Source of the DNA: Roseiflexaceae bacterium
GTDB lineage: Bacteria > Chloroflexota > Chloroflexia > Chloroflexales > Roseiflexaceae
Direction of reading: 5' to 3'
Assembly (NCBI GenBank): GCA_947474225.1
Contig: CANJHS010000014.1
Coordinates: forward strand, 1-61,582
Length of the DNA stretch: 61,582 nucleotides
Part shown: positions 35,656 through 45,488 of the stretch, in pieces
How positions within the stretch are numbered: position 1 is the stretch's first letter
How the letters are laid out: every line of letters begins with the position of its first letter
The notes under the pieces: model-generated
Databases searched by the model: none
Seen by the model: the letters and a program-made list of their open reading frames with translations, nothing else
Told to the model about the DNA's origin: nothing
Made by a program: the position numbers and the translations under genes

Positions 35656-37476
35656 TTATTCGCTGATAATCGGCGCTTCGCGATTTGTCTTGCGCAATGG
35701 TACTTCTGGTAAGCCGAAGAGCACCAGCGCAAACGAGATGACGACCAGCCAAATTGCATCGCGATAGATTTGGGTGATGCTATTGGTGAATGCCTGCTTG
35801 ATTGCTTGACCAATGTCTTTGCTTAGGTTTACTGCTTTTTGTATCGCTGGTGCACGACCTGACTCAATCCCTGCCAAAATTTTGGGCAGTGCAGCAGGAG
35901 GTATTTGCCCTGCTTTTAGCCCTGCCTTGAGGTCGGCTGGTAGGTTGGGATTGGCCACTAATGCGTCAATAGCCGTCGGGTCCTTCTTTTCTACCGCAGC
36001 TGTGAGTTGGTTGGTGAGGGTGTCAAAACCGGTATTGACGCTCCCGGTCATCTTCTGTTCGAGGGTTTGTCCCTGGTTTGAGCCAGCAGCTGCCGACTTC
36101 AGATCAAAGGAGTCGAACTGTTTCTGATATTCAGCGGGTAGTTGCGTTTTGATGGGTTCCATTTGGATTTTGATTTGATCTGTCAGTGTCGTTGTCAGAA
36201 TCACACCAAATACAGCGGCTCCGACTGCCTGACCAAGCTGTTGGAAGAACTGACGATTGGCTACTGCAGTCCCCATGTAGGCAAATGGTACGGCATTTTG
36301 CATCGCCAAATTCAACAACGGAATCGTTGGTCCTAAGCCCATACCCAGCACCAACATACGCCATACCACATCACGCGTACTACTCGATACCTCGAGCTGC
36401 GTCATAAAGTAAAAGCCAATCAACATCATCGAGAAGCCAAACAAAATGAATGGTTTGTACCGACCAGTACGTGCCACCAATTGTGAGGCCGCAATACTGC
36501 CGACGACAAAGCTCAACATCAGCGGAATCTGTGAAGTCCCTGATTCGGTAGCCGATACCCCGGCGACATTGACCAAGAACAATGACAAGAACAAAAATGC
36601 GCCAAAGAACGCCGCACCGTTGAGGAACGACGATATCATCGTCACACTAAAGACTTGGTCTTTGAACAACGACAACTTGATAATCGGTGACTCTGCTTGT
36701 GTTTCGATATACAGGAATACTGCACCAAAAACGAACGCAGTCACAAACAAGCCAAGAATCAGCGGCGAATCCCATGCATGGAGCGTCTTGTCCAGCGTCA
36801 GTGCCAACAAGAGTGGCACCACTGAGAGTACCAATGTGACACTCCCGCCCCAGTCAATTGCAGCTTTGATGCCACTCGATAGGGTCGGCATTGTGCGCCA
36901 AATAAACAAGAAGGCAATGATGCCCACCGGCAAATTGACATAAAATACCCAGCGCCAATTCAGGCTGTCGGTCAAAAAGCCACCCAAGAATGGTCCGAGG
37001 ATACTCGCTAACCCAAATACTGCACCGAACAAGCCCATGTAGCGCGGGCGTTCTGCCGGCGAAAAAAGGTCGGCTGGGATTGCAAATGCAGTAGAGGTCA
37101 ACGCAGCAGCACCAAGCCCTTGGAGCACGCGATAGCCAATCAGCTGGAATATGTCCTGTGACGTACCGCACAACATCGACGCTATCAAGAATACGCTGAT
37201 CCCTGAGAGCAACACAATGCGCCGGCCGTAGAGGTCAGATAATTTGCCATAGATAGGCACCATGGTCGTGCTTGCCAAAAGATACGAGGTAGAGGTCCAG
37301 GCCACATATTCGAGGCCCTTCAAGTCGGCAATAATGGCTGGCATGGCCGTCGAAACAATTGTTTGATCGAGGGCTGAGAGTAATAATCCCAGCAAAACGC
37401 CTGCCAAAATAATCAACTTCTGGCGATGGGGGAGTGTCTCTGCGTAATCGATACGCTGTGCTACATGTGTGCTCAA
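35656..37476 (-). CDS. MFS drug efflux transporter, 14-TM DHA2 type
   Basis: The 606-residue transporter has motif C-type sequences LDQTIVSTAMPAIIADL in helix 1, motif A GKLSDLYGRR, and GPFLGGFLTDSLNWRWVFYVNLPVG. All are characteristic of EmrB/QacA proton-coupled exporters. Near the C-terminus a long hydrophilic stretch of about 120 residues (roughly 435-560) is inserted before the last helix. It is rich in Ala, Gln and Lys and larger than usual for this loop. Its ATG overlaps the marR stop by 4 bases, so the repressor and pump are co-expressed. Confidence 0.92.
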   Translation of the reverse strand: MSTHVAQRIDYAETLPHRQKLIILAGVLLGLLLSALDQTIVSTAMPAIIADLKGLEYVAWTSTSYLLASTTMVPIYGKLSDLYGRRIVLLSGISVFLIASMLCGTSQDIFQLIGYRVLQGLGAAALTSTAFAIPADLFSPAERPRYMGLFGAVFGLASILGPFLGGFLTDSLNWRWVFYVNLPVGIIAFLFIWRTMPTLSSGIKAAIDWGGSVTLVLSVVPLLLALTLDKTLHAWDSPLILGLFVTAFVFGAVFLYIETQAESPIIKLSLFKDQVFSVTMISSFLNGAAFFGAFLFLSLFLVNVAGVSATESGTSQIPLMLSFVVGSIAASQLVARTGRYKPFILFGFSMMLIGFYFMTQLEVSSSTRDVVWRMLVLGMGLGPTIPLLNLAMQNAVPFAYMGTAVANRQFFQQLGQAVGAAVFGVILTTTLTDQIKIQMEPIKTQLPAEYQKQFDSFDLKSAAAGSNQGQTLEQKMTGSVNTGFDTLTNQLTAAVEKKDPTAIDALVANPNLPADLKAGLKAGQIPPAALPKILAGIESGRAPAIQKAVNLSKDIGQAIKQAFTNSITQIYRDAIWLVVISFALVLFGLPEVPLRKTNREAPIISE

Positions 37477-37925
37477 TCGACATCCTTTGTGATGTAGGGG
37501 AACGCTGCTGCCAGCGTTGCGGATAACTGCACTATCAAGTCATGAGGGAGTTTGCCGAGTTGATCCTCCAACTGCCGCATGCGCATGGTTTTTAGTTGAT
37601 TGATGAGGTAACTCCCTCGTTCGTTCAAAAATACCCTGCGTACGCGTCGGTCTGTCTCATCTTCGACCCGATGGACCAGTCCATCGACTTCGAGACGGTC
37701 GATGAGTTGACTGGTGCTCCCGACGGTCAGGCCGAGTTCGTTGGCGATGGTCGTCACGGTTGCACCGTCTTTGGTGTTCAACAATCTGAGTACCGCAAAC
37801 CGCGGTGTCGAAATGTCGTGTGACTGCAGCACAGTCAACAATTCACCAATTCCGGTCATGGTTACCAAACCGGAGAATTTCGCGAAGAGAACAGCGAGTT
37901 CTTGCACGGCATGTGGTGAAATCAT
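37473..37925 (-). CDS. MarR family transcriptional regulator
   Basis: The 150-residue winged-helix regulator has the recognition-helix region VTTIANELGLTVGSTSQLIDRLEVDGLV and the wing RVEDETDRRVRRVFLNERG. It very likely represses its own operon with the co-translated MFS exporter and responds to a small ligand. In-frame ATGs at 37925, 37934 and 37958 are all possible. The last abuts the predicted -10 box, so I favour one of the two internal ones. No strong Shine-Dalgarno decides. Confidence 0.88.
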   Translation of the reverse strand: MISPHAVQELAVLFAKFSGLVTMTGIGELLTVLQSHDISTPRFAVLRLLNTKDGATVTTIANELGLTVGSTSQLIDRLEVDGLVHRVEDETDRRVRRVFLNERGSYLINQLKTMRMRQLEDQLGKLPHDLIVQLSATLAAAFPYITKDVD

Positions 37926-37948
37926 GGCAAACATCTCAATACTATGTG

Positions 37949-37989
37949 CATACAACATACTTTGTACCAGACCTATGCAGTCCTGTCAA
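37949..37989 (-). promoter_or_regulatory. marR-MFS promoter with operator half-site
   Basis: On the minus strand TTGACA (37984-37989), exactly 17 bases and TACAAA (37961-37966) form a good promoter. The 11-mer CATACAACATA (plus-strand reading, 37949-37959) lies directly over the expected start of transcription. It is identical to one arm of the palindrome at 38050-38071. Confidence 0.7.
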
Positions 37990-38049
37990 AATAGCTTGCT
38001 TTGCGGTATATGCGTAAAATCATACTAATCATTTACACAGATGTATGCG

Positions 38050-38071
38050 ATATGTTGTACATACAACATAT
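38050..38071. promoter_or_regulatory. Candidate MarR operator palindrome
   Basis: ATATGTTGTA and TACAACATAT are perfect 10-base arms separated by CA, in the space between divergent marR and dinB-like genes. Size and symmetry fit a MarR dimer. One arm is repeated at the marR start site. Confidence 0.6.
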
Positions 38072-38167
38072 TCGCACATGAGAGTGTACGTATTGTGTTC
38101 CGAAAGGCGGGTCTACGCGATTCAGGGTAGAATTAGCGAAGTGACGACGAGTAGAGATCGAGAACGA

Positions 38168-38680
38168 ATGAATCTTGGACGTATCTGCCATATGTTGGCA
38201 GCCCACGCAGTAACCATCGCGGCGTTGACGAGTGATTTGAGTGAACCAGAAGCTTGTGTAGTCTACATAAACGGTCAATGGTCGTTCAAGGAAGTGATGG
38301 GGCATTTGTTCGACGAAGAACAGCATGACTTCCGCACGCGGGTTTTTCAGACGATGAGCGCACCGAGCTCGGTCTTGCCGGCAATCGATCCTGAGGGTTG
38401 GGTTGTGGCTCATCAATACGCGGGCCAAAAGTTTAGCGTATTGCGTGATGGATTCTTGCTTGAACGACGAAATAGTATTGCGTCGCTCGAGAGTTTCACC
38501 AAGACAAATTGGGAACAGACGCTAAATGCCGAGCATCTCGCCGGTCTGACCGCTGGCGATATCCTGTGGTCATGGGTCACGCACGATGTGCTACACATCA
38601 GGCAGTTAAGTGAACTCCGCTATGCAATGATAGCCGCCCAAGCAGGGACTCACTCAATCAGATATGCTGGTGAATGGTAG
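38168..38680 (+). CDS. DinB/YfiT-like four-helix metalloprotein
   Basis: The 170-residue protein shows the DinB-superfamily pattern. A His sits in the first helix (CHMLAAHAV), followed by the helix GQWSFKEVMGHLFDEEQ and the C-terminal metal-binding helix WVTHDVLHIRQLSELRY. Many members are thiol-dependent transferases or have unknown roles. ATG 38168 gives the standard start; an in-frame ATG at 38077 would add 30 residues without a ribosome site. Its last 31 bases overlap the convergent MFS gene. Confidence 0.78.
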   Translation: MNLGRICHMLAAHAVTIAALTSDLSEPEACVVYINGQWSFKEVMGHLFDEEQHDFRTRVFQTMSAPSSVLPAIDPEGWVVAHQYAGQKFSVLRDGFLLERRNSIASLESFTKTNWEQTLNAEHLAGLTAGDILWSWVTHDVLHIRQLSELRYAMIAAQAGTHSIRYAGEW

Positions 38681-39966
38681 AGTTCGCTGGCTTTTTTCGT
38701 CCCGATACGATAGTAAATAAACATCCCTGCCCCGATAAAATGTAATGAGGCAGCAACAACGAGTGCCAGTGTGGTAGATGTTTGGCGGGCGAGCGTGGTC
38801 CCAATAATCGGGCCAATCAAGCGCACCGCAAACATCACCATGCGCTCCGAAGGCATTACCGTTGTGACATATCCTGGTGGACAACTGTCAAGCAGAACGT
38901 CCAGAATGACGAGCTCGATGCCGGCGGTGCAGACGCCCCACACTGCCGCAAAAAAGATCAACGGACCCATGCTCGTGACCACTGCTGTTATCAGTGGATA
39001 AATACCCAACCCAATCGCACAAACCCATAGAATCAGCACCCGAGCATTGTAGCGCGTGGCAAAATATGAGCCGAGCGTATACCCAACCAACAAGGTGACA
39101 CTTTGTATCATCGATACCGTGCCAATTGCCGCATCGTCCGCATGCAGCACACGTACCCAGTGCAAAGGGAACAATGGCATCGCCATAGTTAACCCGGTTT
39201 GAAATACTGCTTGACATAACACAAATAACCGAAAAGCCGGATAATTTCGAAAATTTTCCAGCATGGTACGCAGTGCCGCAGCAATGGTCGTTGGTGGGAT
39301 GACCTTTTCGCGGCGCTCAGGTGGCACTTCGTACTTGCGTGCAGGCAAAAAGGCCATTGCGATGAAGACTGATGATGCGCCGATCACTGTCGCATACCCA
39401 TCGACACCCGCATGTTTGGCCAAATATATCCCAGCAAGATAGACTGCAATCCCGTTGCACACACCGAGAATCGACCACCGCAGACTCATCAAAAAATACC
39501 GTCGTTTGACATCGATAATTGAGCCCATTACCACATTGAAAACAAGCGTTAGACTTGTCTGCGGGAGTGTAGCTATCGCCGCTACGGCAAGCATCACGAT
39601 AATCGCCGTTTGCGCATCAAAAAACAGCGGCATAATGGCCATGAGGGGGTAGCTCAGGAATAGAAATAATCGGCTCCACGCATACCAAGGAATTACTGTT
39701 GGACTGCGGGCAATCATCATCCCAATAGGGACGGCCAATAACAATCCTGCAACCGCAGGAAGTGAAGACAAGAGTCCGACGACCAGTGGATCGGCACCTA
39801 AACGGGTAAAGAGTACCGGGATAAATATCTGTACCCCTTCGACAACCCCTACCCCCATACCGTCATACATGCCGCGCGCCATGTTGCGCTCGTCGCCGTC
39901 TTTTGGCGCAATGAACCACTCAGGCACACGCAACGTTCGCAACAGAGTGGGTAATTGTGAAAACAT
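38650..39966 (-). CDS. MFS transporter, 12 TM
   Basis: The 438-residue membrane protein has about 12 hydrophobic helices and a central loop around residues 200-230 (PARKYEVPPERREKVIPPTT) dividing two halves. Family motifs are weak (FTRLGADPLVVGLLSSLPA, VDGYATVIGASSVF), so the substrate cannot be guessed. ATG 39966 follows CAAGGAAT. It is divergent from the glycosyltransferase-ABC operon. Confidence 0.82.
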   Translation of the reverse strand: MFSQLPTLLRTLRVPEWFIAPKDGDERNMARGMYDGMGVGVVEGVQIFIPVLFTRLGADPLVVGLLSSLPAVAGLLLAVPIGMMIARSPTVIPWYAWSRLFLFLSYPLMAIMPLFFDAQTAIIVMLAVAAIATLPQTSLTLVFNVVMGSIIDVKRRYFLMSLRWSILGVCNGIAVYLAGIYLAKHAGVDGYATVIGASSVFIAMAFLPARKYEVPPERREKVIPPTTIAAALRTMLENFRNYPAFRLFVLCQAVFQTGLTMAMPLFPLHWVRVLHADDAAIGTVSMIQSVTLLVGYTLGSYFATRYNARVLILWVCAIGLGIYPLITAVVTSMGPLIFFAAVWGVCTAGIELVILDVLLDSCPPGYVTTVMPSERMVMFAVRLIGPIIGTTLARQTSTTLALVVAASLHFIGAGMFIYYRIGTKKASELYHSPAYLIE

Positions 39967-40014
39967 GCCGATTCCTTGATAATGTTCTTCATAAGTATAC
40001 CGCAGGGTACTACC

Positions 40015-41115
40015 GTGAACCGTCAAAGTGTGCTTTTTGTTGCCACCGGGTCCCCAGGGAATATACGTGTCTACATCGCTGCTGCACGTGCATGTGTTGC
40101 AGCAGGAGTTCCTGTTGTCTGTTGTACCAACCGACTATGGGAGCGTTGGGTGCGGAGTCATGGTGTGCCATGGCGTGAATTGCCGGCGGAAGTCGAGACA
40201 TATATTTGTGCGGATGTGTCATATCCTGATATTCCCGAATCATCCATCGAAATACCGTATCACGCGCGGATATTGCGTCAGCTTCGCAATGGCAGCGTGC
40301 GCGCAACGGCTGAACCGCAACTCATCGCAGTGCTTCGTGATGCCGCATTGATTGTCTGTAGTAGTTCGTTTGCTCGGGTAGCGAAGCAAGCAGATACCTT
40401 AGGAATCCAATCGATAGGTGTGACCCGATTTGGAGCACCGCTCACGCACGAGGATGGCCGTCAACGACCTGTCTTGTTTGCATCGTCCTCGGTACTTGCC
40501 GAACCTGCAATGGTGCAGTCTGCACTGCAACGCATCACAGGGGAATGGCTTCTGCCAGAATCAGAAGTTCTGCCAGGCCCCCTCGAACGTTTCATGCGGG
40601 TGAATACGCCGTATATCATCATCACGCACGGTGCGTTTCTCGGCGCTCCCGCGCAAACGGTCGTCCAACATGCTGTTTCTTGTGCCCAAGATTTGGGGAT
40701 GCGGAGTTTGGTGCTGCTTCCGAGTGATGACACAACGATTCGTTCTGATGCCCAAACATTTGCTTGGCACGGCCCGTTGTCGCATCAACAGGTCATCGCA
40801 GGCGCAGCCTGTGTTGTCCACTCAGGTGGTGCAGGGACCACACATCGGGTGCTGCGTGCTGGTGTGCCTGGGCTGGCAATCCCTCTCAAACAATCTGATG
40901 AGTATTGGGCGCACCGTGCTTTGCAGGTACAATTAACTGTGTCCGTAATGAAGCCCAACGAATTGACCAAATCGTTACTGAGTGACGCGTTGGCGCACAT
41001 GCTCACCAATGTTTCCTATCGATACCGCAGTCGCGCTCTGGCGACACAGATGTCTGGTGAACGTGGAGTCGAACAGATGCTGTCTGTCATCCAGCCATAT
41101 TTAGGAGTACCATGA
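40015..41115 (+). CDS. Glycosyltransferase, GT1/UGT type
   Basis: The 366-residue GT-B enzyme resembles macrolide and rhamnolipid glycosyltransferases. It has an N-terminal VLFVATGSPGNIRVYIAAARAC and the C-terminal nucleotide-sugar motif VVHSGGAGTTHRVLRAGVPGLAIPLKQSDEYWAHRA. GTG 40015 is preceded by AGGGT; upstream TTG and ATG codons in frame lack ribosome sites. It overlaps the first ABC subunit by 4 bases, suggesting that the glycosylated product is exported by the neighbouring transporter. Confidence 0.82.
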   Translation: MNRQSVLFVATGSPGNIRVYIAAARACVAAGVPVVCCTNRLWERWVRSHGVPWRELPAEVETYICADVSYPDIPESSIEIPYHARILRQLRNGSVRATAEPQLIAVLRDAALIVCSSSFARVAKQADTLGIQSIGVTRFGAPLTHEDGRQRPVLFASSSVLAEPAMVQSALQRITGEWLLPESEVLPGPLERFMRVNTPYIIITHGAFLGAPAQTVVQHAVSCAQDLGMRSLVLLPSDDTTIRSDAQTFAWHGPLSHQQVIAGAACVVHSGGAGTTHRVLRAGVPGLAIPLKQSDEYWAHRALQVQLTVSVMKPNELTKSLLSDALAHMLTNVSYRYRSRALATQMSGERGVEQMLSVIQPYLGVP

Positions 41116-42872
41116 GTCTCCCTTCATTCGATCGGTATCGTTCGTTACTGACGATGTATTTTTGGCCGCAGCGGCGTCAAGTTACTCTCTTATTGCTGCT
41201 GATTATCGGCGATAATTTGTTGCTCCTGGTAGGTCCAAAGGTGTTGTCGCAGTTTGTCGATGCAGCAGTAGCAGGCGCAGCAGCTTCAGTGCTGGTCTGG
41301 CTGAGTGTTTGGTATCTGATTGCCGCCATTTCACAGCAGGCCATGACGATGTCTGCGACGTATGTCGGTGAAAAAACGGGATGGCAAGCGGCGAATGCAT
41401 TACGTTCCGATATCGCCAAACACACACTAGACCTTGATATGTCATTCCACAAAAAACAAACTCCCGGCATCATGATCGAACGGATAGATGGCGATGTGGC
41501 GAGTCTGAATCGCTTCTTTTCGCAAATGGTGCTGCAGATAGGCGGCAGTATCCTCTTGCTGACATCTACGGTAAGTGTATTGCTCTGGACGGAATGGCGT
41601 TTGGGCATTCTGTTACTCGGATATGCATTGCTCGCGATGTGGATTTTGTTTGCGTTACGTGGCGTTGCTGTTCCGTTCTGGGAAGCTGGTCGCGAAGCTT
41701 CGGCACAGTTATTTGGTTTCCTCGAAGAACGACTCGCAGGGCTTGAGGACATCCGTGGCCTTGGAGCACGATCATATGTACTCCGACGACTCAATCTTTT
41801 GATGGACGAAAAAAATAAATACGACACCCTTGGCCGCGTTTATGGCTCTTTGACATGGATGATTCCGATGGTATTGTCATCACTTTTGACAGTGATGATC
41901 CTCGCCGTTGGGGTGTGGTTGTATCTGCGTAATGAGATTACTATTGGCTTGATTGTCATGACGATGTTCTATGGCGACATGATTATGCGCCCTATCCGTA
42001 CGATTTCATCCGAGATCGATCAACTCCAGCAAGCGACTGCCGGGATTGTGCGGATTGCGGAATTATTGGCGGTCAAATCTCGCTTAATTGATGGTGTACA
42101 CGAGATGGCTGGTGTCATTCCGCCTGTCTCGTTCCAAAACGTCACTTTTGCCTACCAGGACGACGAAGAAGGCCTAGCTGAGGCTCCGGTACTCCGTGAT
42201 GTTTCGTTTCACATCCCAGCAGGGAAGGTCGTCGGACTGCTGGGCAGGACCGGTTCAGGCAAGAGTACCCTCATCCGATTGCTTTTTCGCCTCTACGATG
42301 TGTCCAGCGGTTCAATCAAGATCGGTGATTATGCAATCCCCGAGTACACACTCGCGTCACTGCGTACCCATGTCGGTTTAGTAACGCAAGATGTGCAGTT
42401 GTTCTACGCCACGGTCCGCGATAATTTGACGTTTTTCAATCCCGCTATCCGCGACGAACAATTACTCGAGGCGCTACACACACTCGGTCTCGATCGGTGG
42501 TTTGCGCAGCAACCTGATGGGCTAGATACCCTTTTAGCTGCAAATGGTGCGACGTCTGCAGGCGAAGCACAACTCATAGCACTAGCGCGCGTCTACCTCA
42601 AGCAGCCGCAGGTCATTATTCTCGACGAAGCATCTGCGCGCATTGATCCCGAGACAGAAAAAATGGTCGAACGCGCGCTCGACACCGTTCTCGCCAACAA
42701 AACGACCATCATCATCGCGCATCGCCTGCAAACCGTACGCCGCTGTGATTACATTGCAATTCTTGCCAACGGTTCCCTCGTCGAATTCGGTGCAGAATCA
42801 GCGTTACGTGCCGACTCGACAACACGCTATGCGCAACTTCTCCAACACGGTGCAGAACAGGAACTCGCATGA
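41112..42872 (+). CDS. ABC exporter half-transporter with degenerate signature
   Basis: The 586-residue protein has an N-terminal six-helix domain and C-terminal ATPase. Walker A is GRTGSGKST at 378-386 and Walker B VIILDEAS is canonical, with the H-loop AHRLQTV. The signature reads TSAGE at 481-485 in place of LSGGQ. Together with the next gene it forms a heterodimer. Start and end both overlap their neighbours by 4 bases. Confidence 0.93.
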   Translation: MSLPSFDRYRSLLTMYFWPQRRQVTLLLLLIIGDNLLLLVGPKVLSQFVDAAVAGAAASVLVWLSVWYLIAAISQQAMTMSATYVGEKTGWQAANALRSDIAKHTLDLDMSFHKKQTPGIMIERIDGDVASLNRFFSQMVLQIGGSILLLTSTVSVLLWTEWRLGILLLGYALLAMWILFALRGVAVPFWEAGREASAQLFGFLEERLAGLEDIRGLGARSYVLRRLNLLMDEKNKYDTLGRVYGSLTWMIPMVLSSLLTVMILAVGVWLYLRNEITIGLIVMTMFYGDMIMRPIRTISSEIDQLQQATAGIVRIAELLAVKSRLIDGVHEMAGVIPPVSFQNVTFAYQDDEEGLAEAPVLRDVSFHIPAGKVVGLLGRTGSGKSTLIRLLFRLYDVSSGSIKIGDYAIPEYTLASLRTHVGLVTQDVQLFYATVRDNLTFFNPAIRDEQLLEALHTLGLDRWFAQQPDGLDTLLAANGATSAGEAQLIALARVYLKQPQVIILDEASARIDPETEKMVERALDTVLANKTTIIIAHRLQTVRRCDYIAILANGSLVEFGAESALRADSTTRYAQLLQHGAEQELA

Positions 42873-44578
42873 CCACACCAATGCAACTGATGCGCAAAAT
42901 GGTACGCCAGGGAGGGTGGTGGTATGTCCTCAATCTTGTCGCAATCGTTATTGAGCTCTTGGTTGAACTTTTGCCTGGTATTTTGGTACGGCAGGTACTC
43001 AATGCGTTGCAGGTCGGCCAACAACAGGCGATTCCCTGGATGCTCCTCGGGACGTTCGTAGGCATCGCCTTGGTCCGCTTCGTCATGTACTGGATAGCGA
43101 CGTATACCAATATTAAAATGCGTATTCCGACGATGAATGCAATGCGCTTTTCGCTCCTTTCACGACTGTTACAGCTCCCTGCGGTAACCGCGCTCAAGGG
43201 TTCGCCAGGCGAAATCGTATCGCGGTTGCGTGACGATATCGGAGAGTTACCTCAGGTCGTCGTCCAAATAAACGACATCATCGCATTAGCTCTTTTTGCA
43301 GTGATATCCTTTGTGATGATGTACGGGATTGCCCCACAGGCAACGCTTGCAATTGCCTTACCGTTGGTAATGATCGTGGTGGGTGCACGGTTTGCATACG
43401 ACAAAATATATTTCTATCGGACCGAGCGTCGACGCGCCACTGGTCGTGTCATCGGCTTTATTGCCGAGACCTATGGCTCGGTGCAAGCGGTGCAGGTCGC
43501 CGGTGCCGAAAAGCATGTCCTCCGCCATTTTGAAGCGCTCAACAAGGTCCGAGAGCATGCAACGCTACGTGAAGTGTTATATGACGGCGTTTTGGGGGCT
43601 TCATTCCATAGTTCACTTACCATTGGCATTGCAATTATGATGCTCATGGTCAATCAATCAGCACGAGTCGGGGGATTTGGCGCCGGCGATGTGGCGTTCT
43701 TTGTCTACAACTTGGGCATTATCAGCGAGTTGCTCTTCGAGATAGGCGTGTTTATCGGGCGACAGCAACAGCTCAAAGTCTCTATTCAGCGGTTGCAACA
43801 TGTCGGCCATGGGCAACCGGTCAGTGAGATGTTTTCGCTCGCAGAGCCTCCGACTGCGACAGCAATGCCGCCGCTCACAACGGTCAGTGTTCGCGGATTG
43901 GGGGTTCAATGGGCGAACGGTTCGTTCGGTGTTCAAGACATCGATCTGGATTTGGCACCCGGTCGACTCGTCGTTGTGACCGGCCCGGTTGGTTCTGGCA
44001 AGACGACATTGTTACGGGCGTTTTTGGGAATGTTCCCCGATATTTCGGGATCAATTCAGTGGAATGGTATCGACATCCCAGATCCCGCTGAGCGCTTTGT
44101 ACCACCCTCTGTAGCCTACACGAGTCAGGTGCCGCGCCTTTTTTCTGACACATTGCGTGAGAATATTACTCAAGGTCGGCCGAGTGTCACGACACATATC
44201 GGTAATGCAGTACATGGTGCGGTCATGGAATTCGATGTCGCCCAATTCGAGAATGGTGTCGACACGCTGGTTGGATCACGTGGTGTGCGATTGTCCGGTG
44301 GGCAGGTACAACGCGCGGCGTTTGCCCGTATGCTCTATGAGACTCCACAGGTGTGGTGTATCGACGATGTATCGAGTGCACTCGATATTGTCACCGAACA
44401 AACCTTGTGGTCACGCTTTTCTGATATACGGGCTACGGTGGCGTGTCTGATTGTCACACATCGACCTTCGGTAATGCAGATGGCTGATGAGATTATCATC
44501 CTCGAACATGGGCGTATTGCCGCTCGTGGCAGCTATAGTGAACTCCGGGCACAGGGATTTTTGCAGACAGACAAGTGA
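42869..44578 (+). CDS. ABC exporter half-transporter with altered Walker B
   Basis: The 569-residue partner subunit has Walker A GPVGSGKTT at 372-380, a canonical signature LSGGQ at 475-479 and the H-loop THRPSV. Walker B ends CIDD (Asp499-Asp500), with Asp replacing the catalytic Glu. It complements the defect of the preceding subunit, leaving one good and one degenerate ATP site per heterodimer, as known for several exporters. Confidence 0.93.
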   Translation: MTTPMQLMRKMVRQGGWWYVLNLVAIVIELLVELLPGILVRQVLNALQVGQQQAIPWMLLGTFVGIALVRFVMYWIATYTNIKMRIPTMNAMRFSLLSRLLQLPAVTALKGSPGEIVSRLRDDIGELPQVVVQINDIIALALFAVISFVMMYGIAPQATLAIALPLVMIVVGARFAYDKIYFYRTERRRATGRVIGFIAETYGSVQAVQVAGAEKHVLRHFEALNKVREHATLREVLYDGVLGASFHSSLTIGIAIMMLMVNQSARVGGFGAGDVAFFVYNLGIISELLFEIGVFIGRQQQLKVSIQRLQHVGHGQPVSEMFSLAEPPTATAMPPLTTVSVRGLGVQWANGSFGVQDIDLDLAPGRLVVVTGPVGSGKTTLLRAFLGMFPDISGSIQWNGIDIPDPAERFVPPSVAYTSQVPRLFSDTLRENITQGRPSVTTHIGNAVHGAVMEFDVAQFENGVDTLVGSRGVRLSGGQVQRAAFARMLYETPQVWCIDDVSSALDIVTEQTLWSRFSDIRATVACLIVTHRPSVMQMADEIIILEHGRIAARGSYSELRAQGFLQTDK

Positions 44579-44585
44579 GGCAGAT

Positions 44586-45473
44586 ATGGCACTGTATGGC
44601 GTCGTCGAAACAGGTGGTACCAAAATGGTCTGTGCAATCGTCGCAGGTCCGGACGATATCCGTGCAGAAGTCCGCTTCCCCACGACTTCACCCGAAGAAA
44701 ACATTCCCCAAATCATTGCATTTTTGGCGAAACACCATCGCAAAACGCCATTGACATCGATAGGGATAGGATCATTTGGCCCTATCGTCCTCGACAAATC
44801 ACTGCCGAATTATGGTAGCGTCGCACCGACGACCAAGCCATTTTGGAGTAATGCGCCGGTTGTTGCCCCAATCAAAGCTGCACTCGACATCCCTGTTGGT
44901 TTTGACCTCGACGTTACGACTGCTGCATTGGGCGAATTGACATGGGGAGCGGGGAAAGGACTCCAGCACATCGTCTACTACACTATCGGTACAGGTATCG
45001 GAGCCGGTGTTATTGTGAACGGCAATCCTTTGCCGTGTATGCTCCACCCGGAAGCAGGCCATCAGCGCCTGACTCGTTTGTCGGATGACTCGTTTGTTGG
45101 TAATTGTTCTTTTCACCAGGATTGCCTCGAGGGTCTCGCAGCAGGTCCGGCCATTGAGAAACGCTGGGGCGTCAAAGCAAACATGCTCCCTGCTGATCAT
45201 ATTGCCTGGGAATTCGAAGCCGAGTACATTGCCCAGGCACTCATGAATACTGTGCTGTTTGTCTCTCCGCAACGCATTATCCTTGGTGGCGGAGTGATGG
45301 AGCAACTCCATCTCTTCCCGATGATCTGGCGTAAAGTCCTCGCACGGCTCAATGGGTACATCAATACGCCAGCTATTTTGGAACACATTGGTGAATACAT
45401 CGTGCCTCCGATGTTAGGTAATCAAGCAGGCATGCTCGGTGCACTCGTTGTTGCCATGCGCGCGGCATCCTAG
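44586..45473 (+). CDS. ROK family sugar kinase (fructokinase-like)
   Basis: The 295-residue kinase has the phosphate motif GVVETGGTKMVCAIV, the catalytic-site GTGIGAGVIVNG, HPEAGHQ and the zinc-binding CSFHQDCLEGLAAGPAIEKRWG. That last pattern is typical of bacterial ROK fructokinases. The C-terminal RIILGGGVMEQ adenosine motif is intact. GAGG precedes ATG 44586. It lies 7 bases after the ABC pair in the same operon. Confidence 0.9.
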   Translation: MALYGVVETGGTKMVCAIVAGPDDIRAEVRFPTTSPEENIPQIIAFLAKHHRKTPLTSIGIGSFGPIVLDKSLPNYGSVAPTTKPFWSNAPVVAPIKAALDIPVGFDLDVTTAALGELTWGAGKGLQHIVYYTIGTGIGAGVIVNGNPLPCMLHPEAGHQRLTRLSDDSFVGNCSFHQDCLEGLAAGPAIEKRWGVKANMLPADHIAWEFEAEYIAQALMNTVLFVSPQRIILGGGVMEQLHLFPMIWRKVLARLNGYINTPAILEHIGEYIVPPMLGNQAGMLGALVVAMRAAS

Positions 45474-45488
45474 CTGAAAAGAGAGTAT

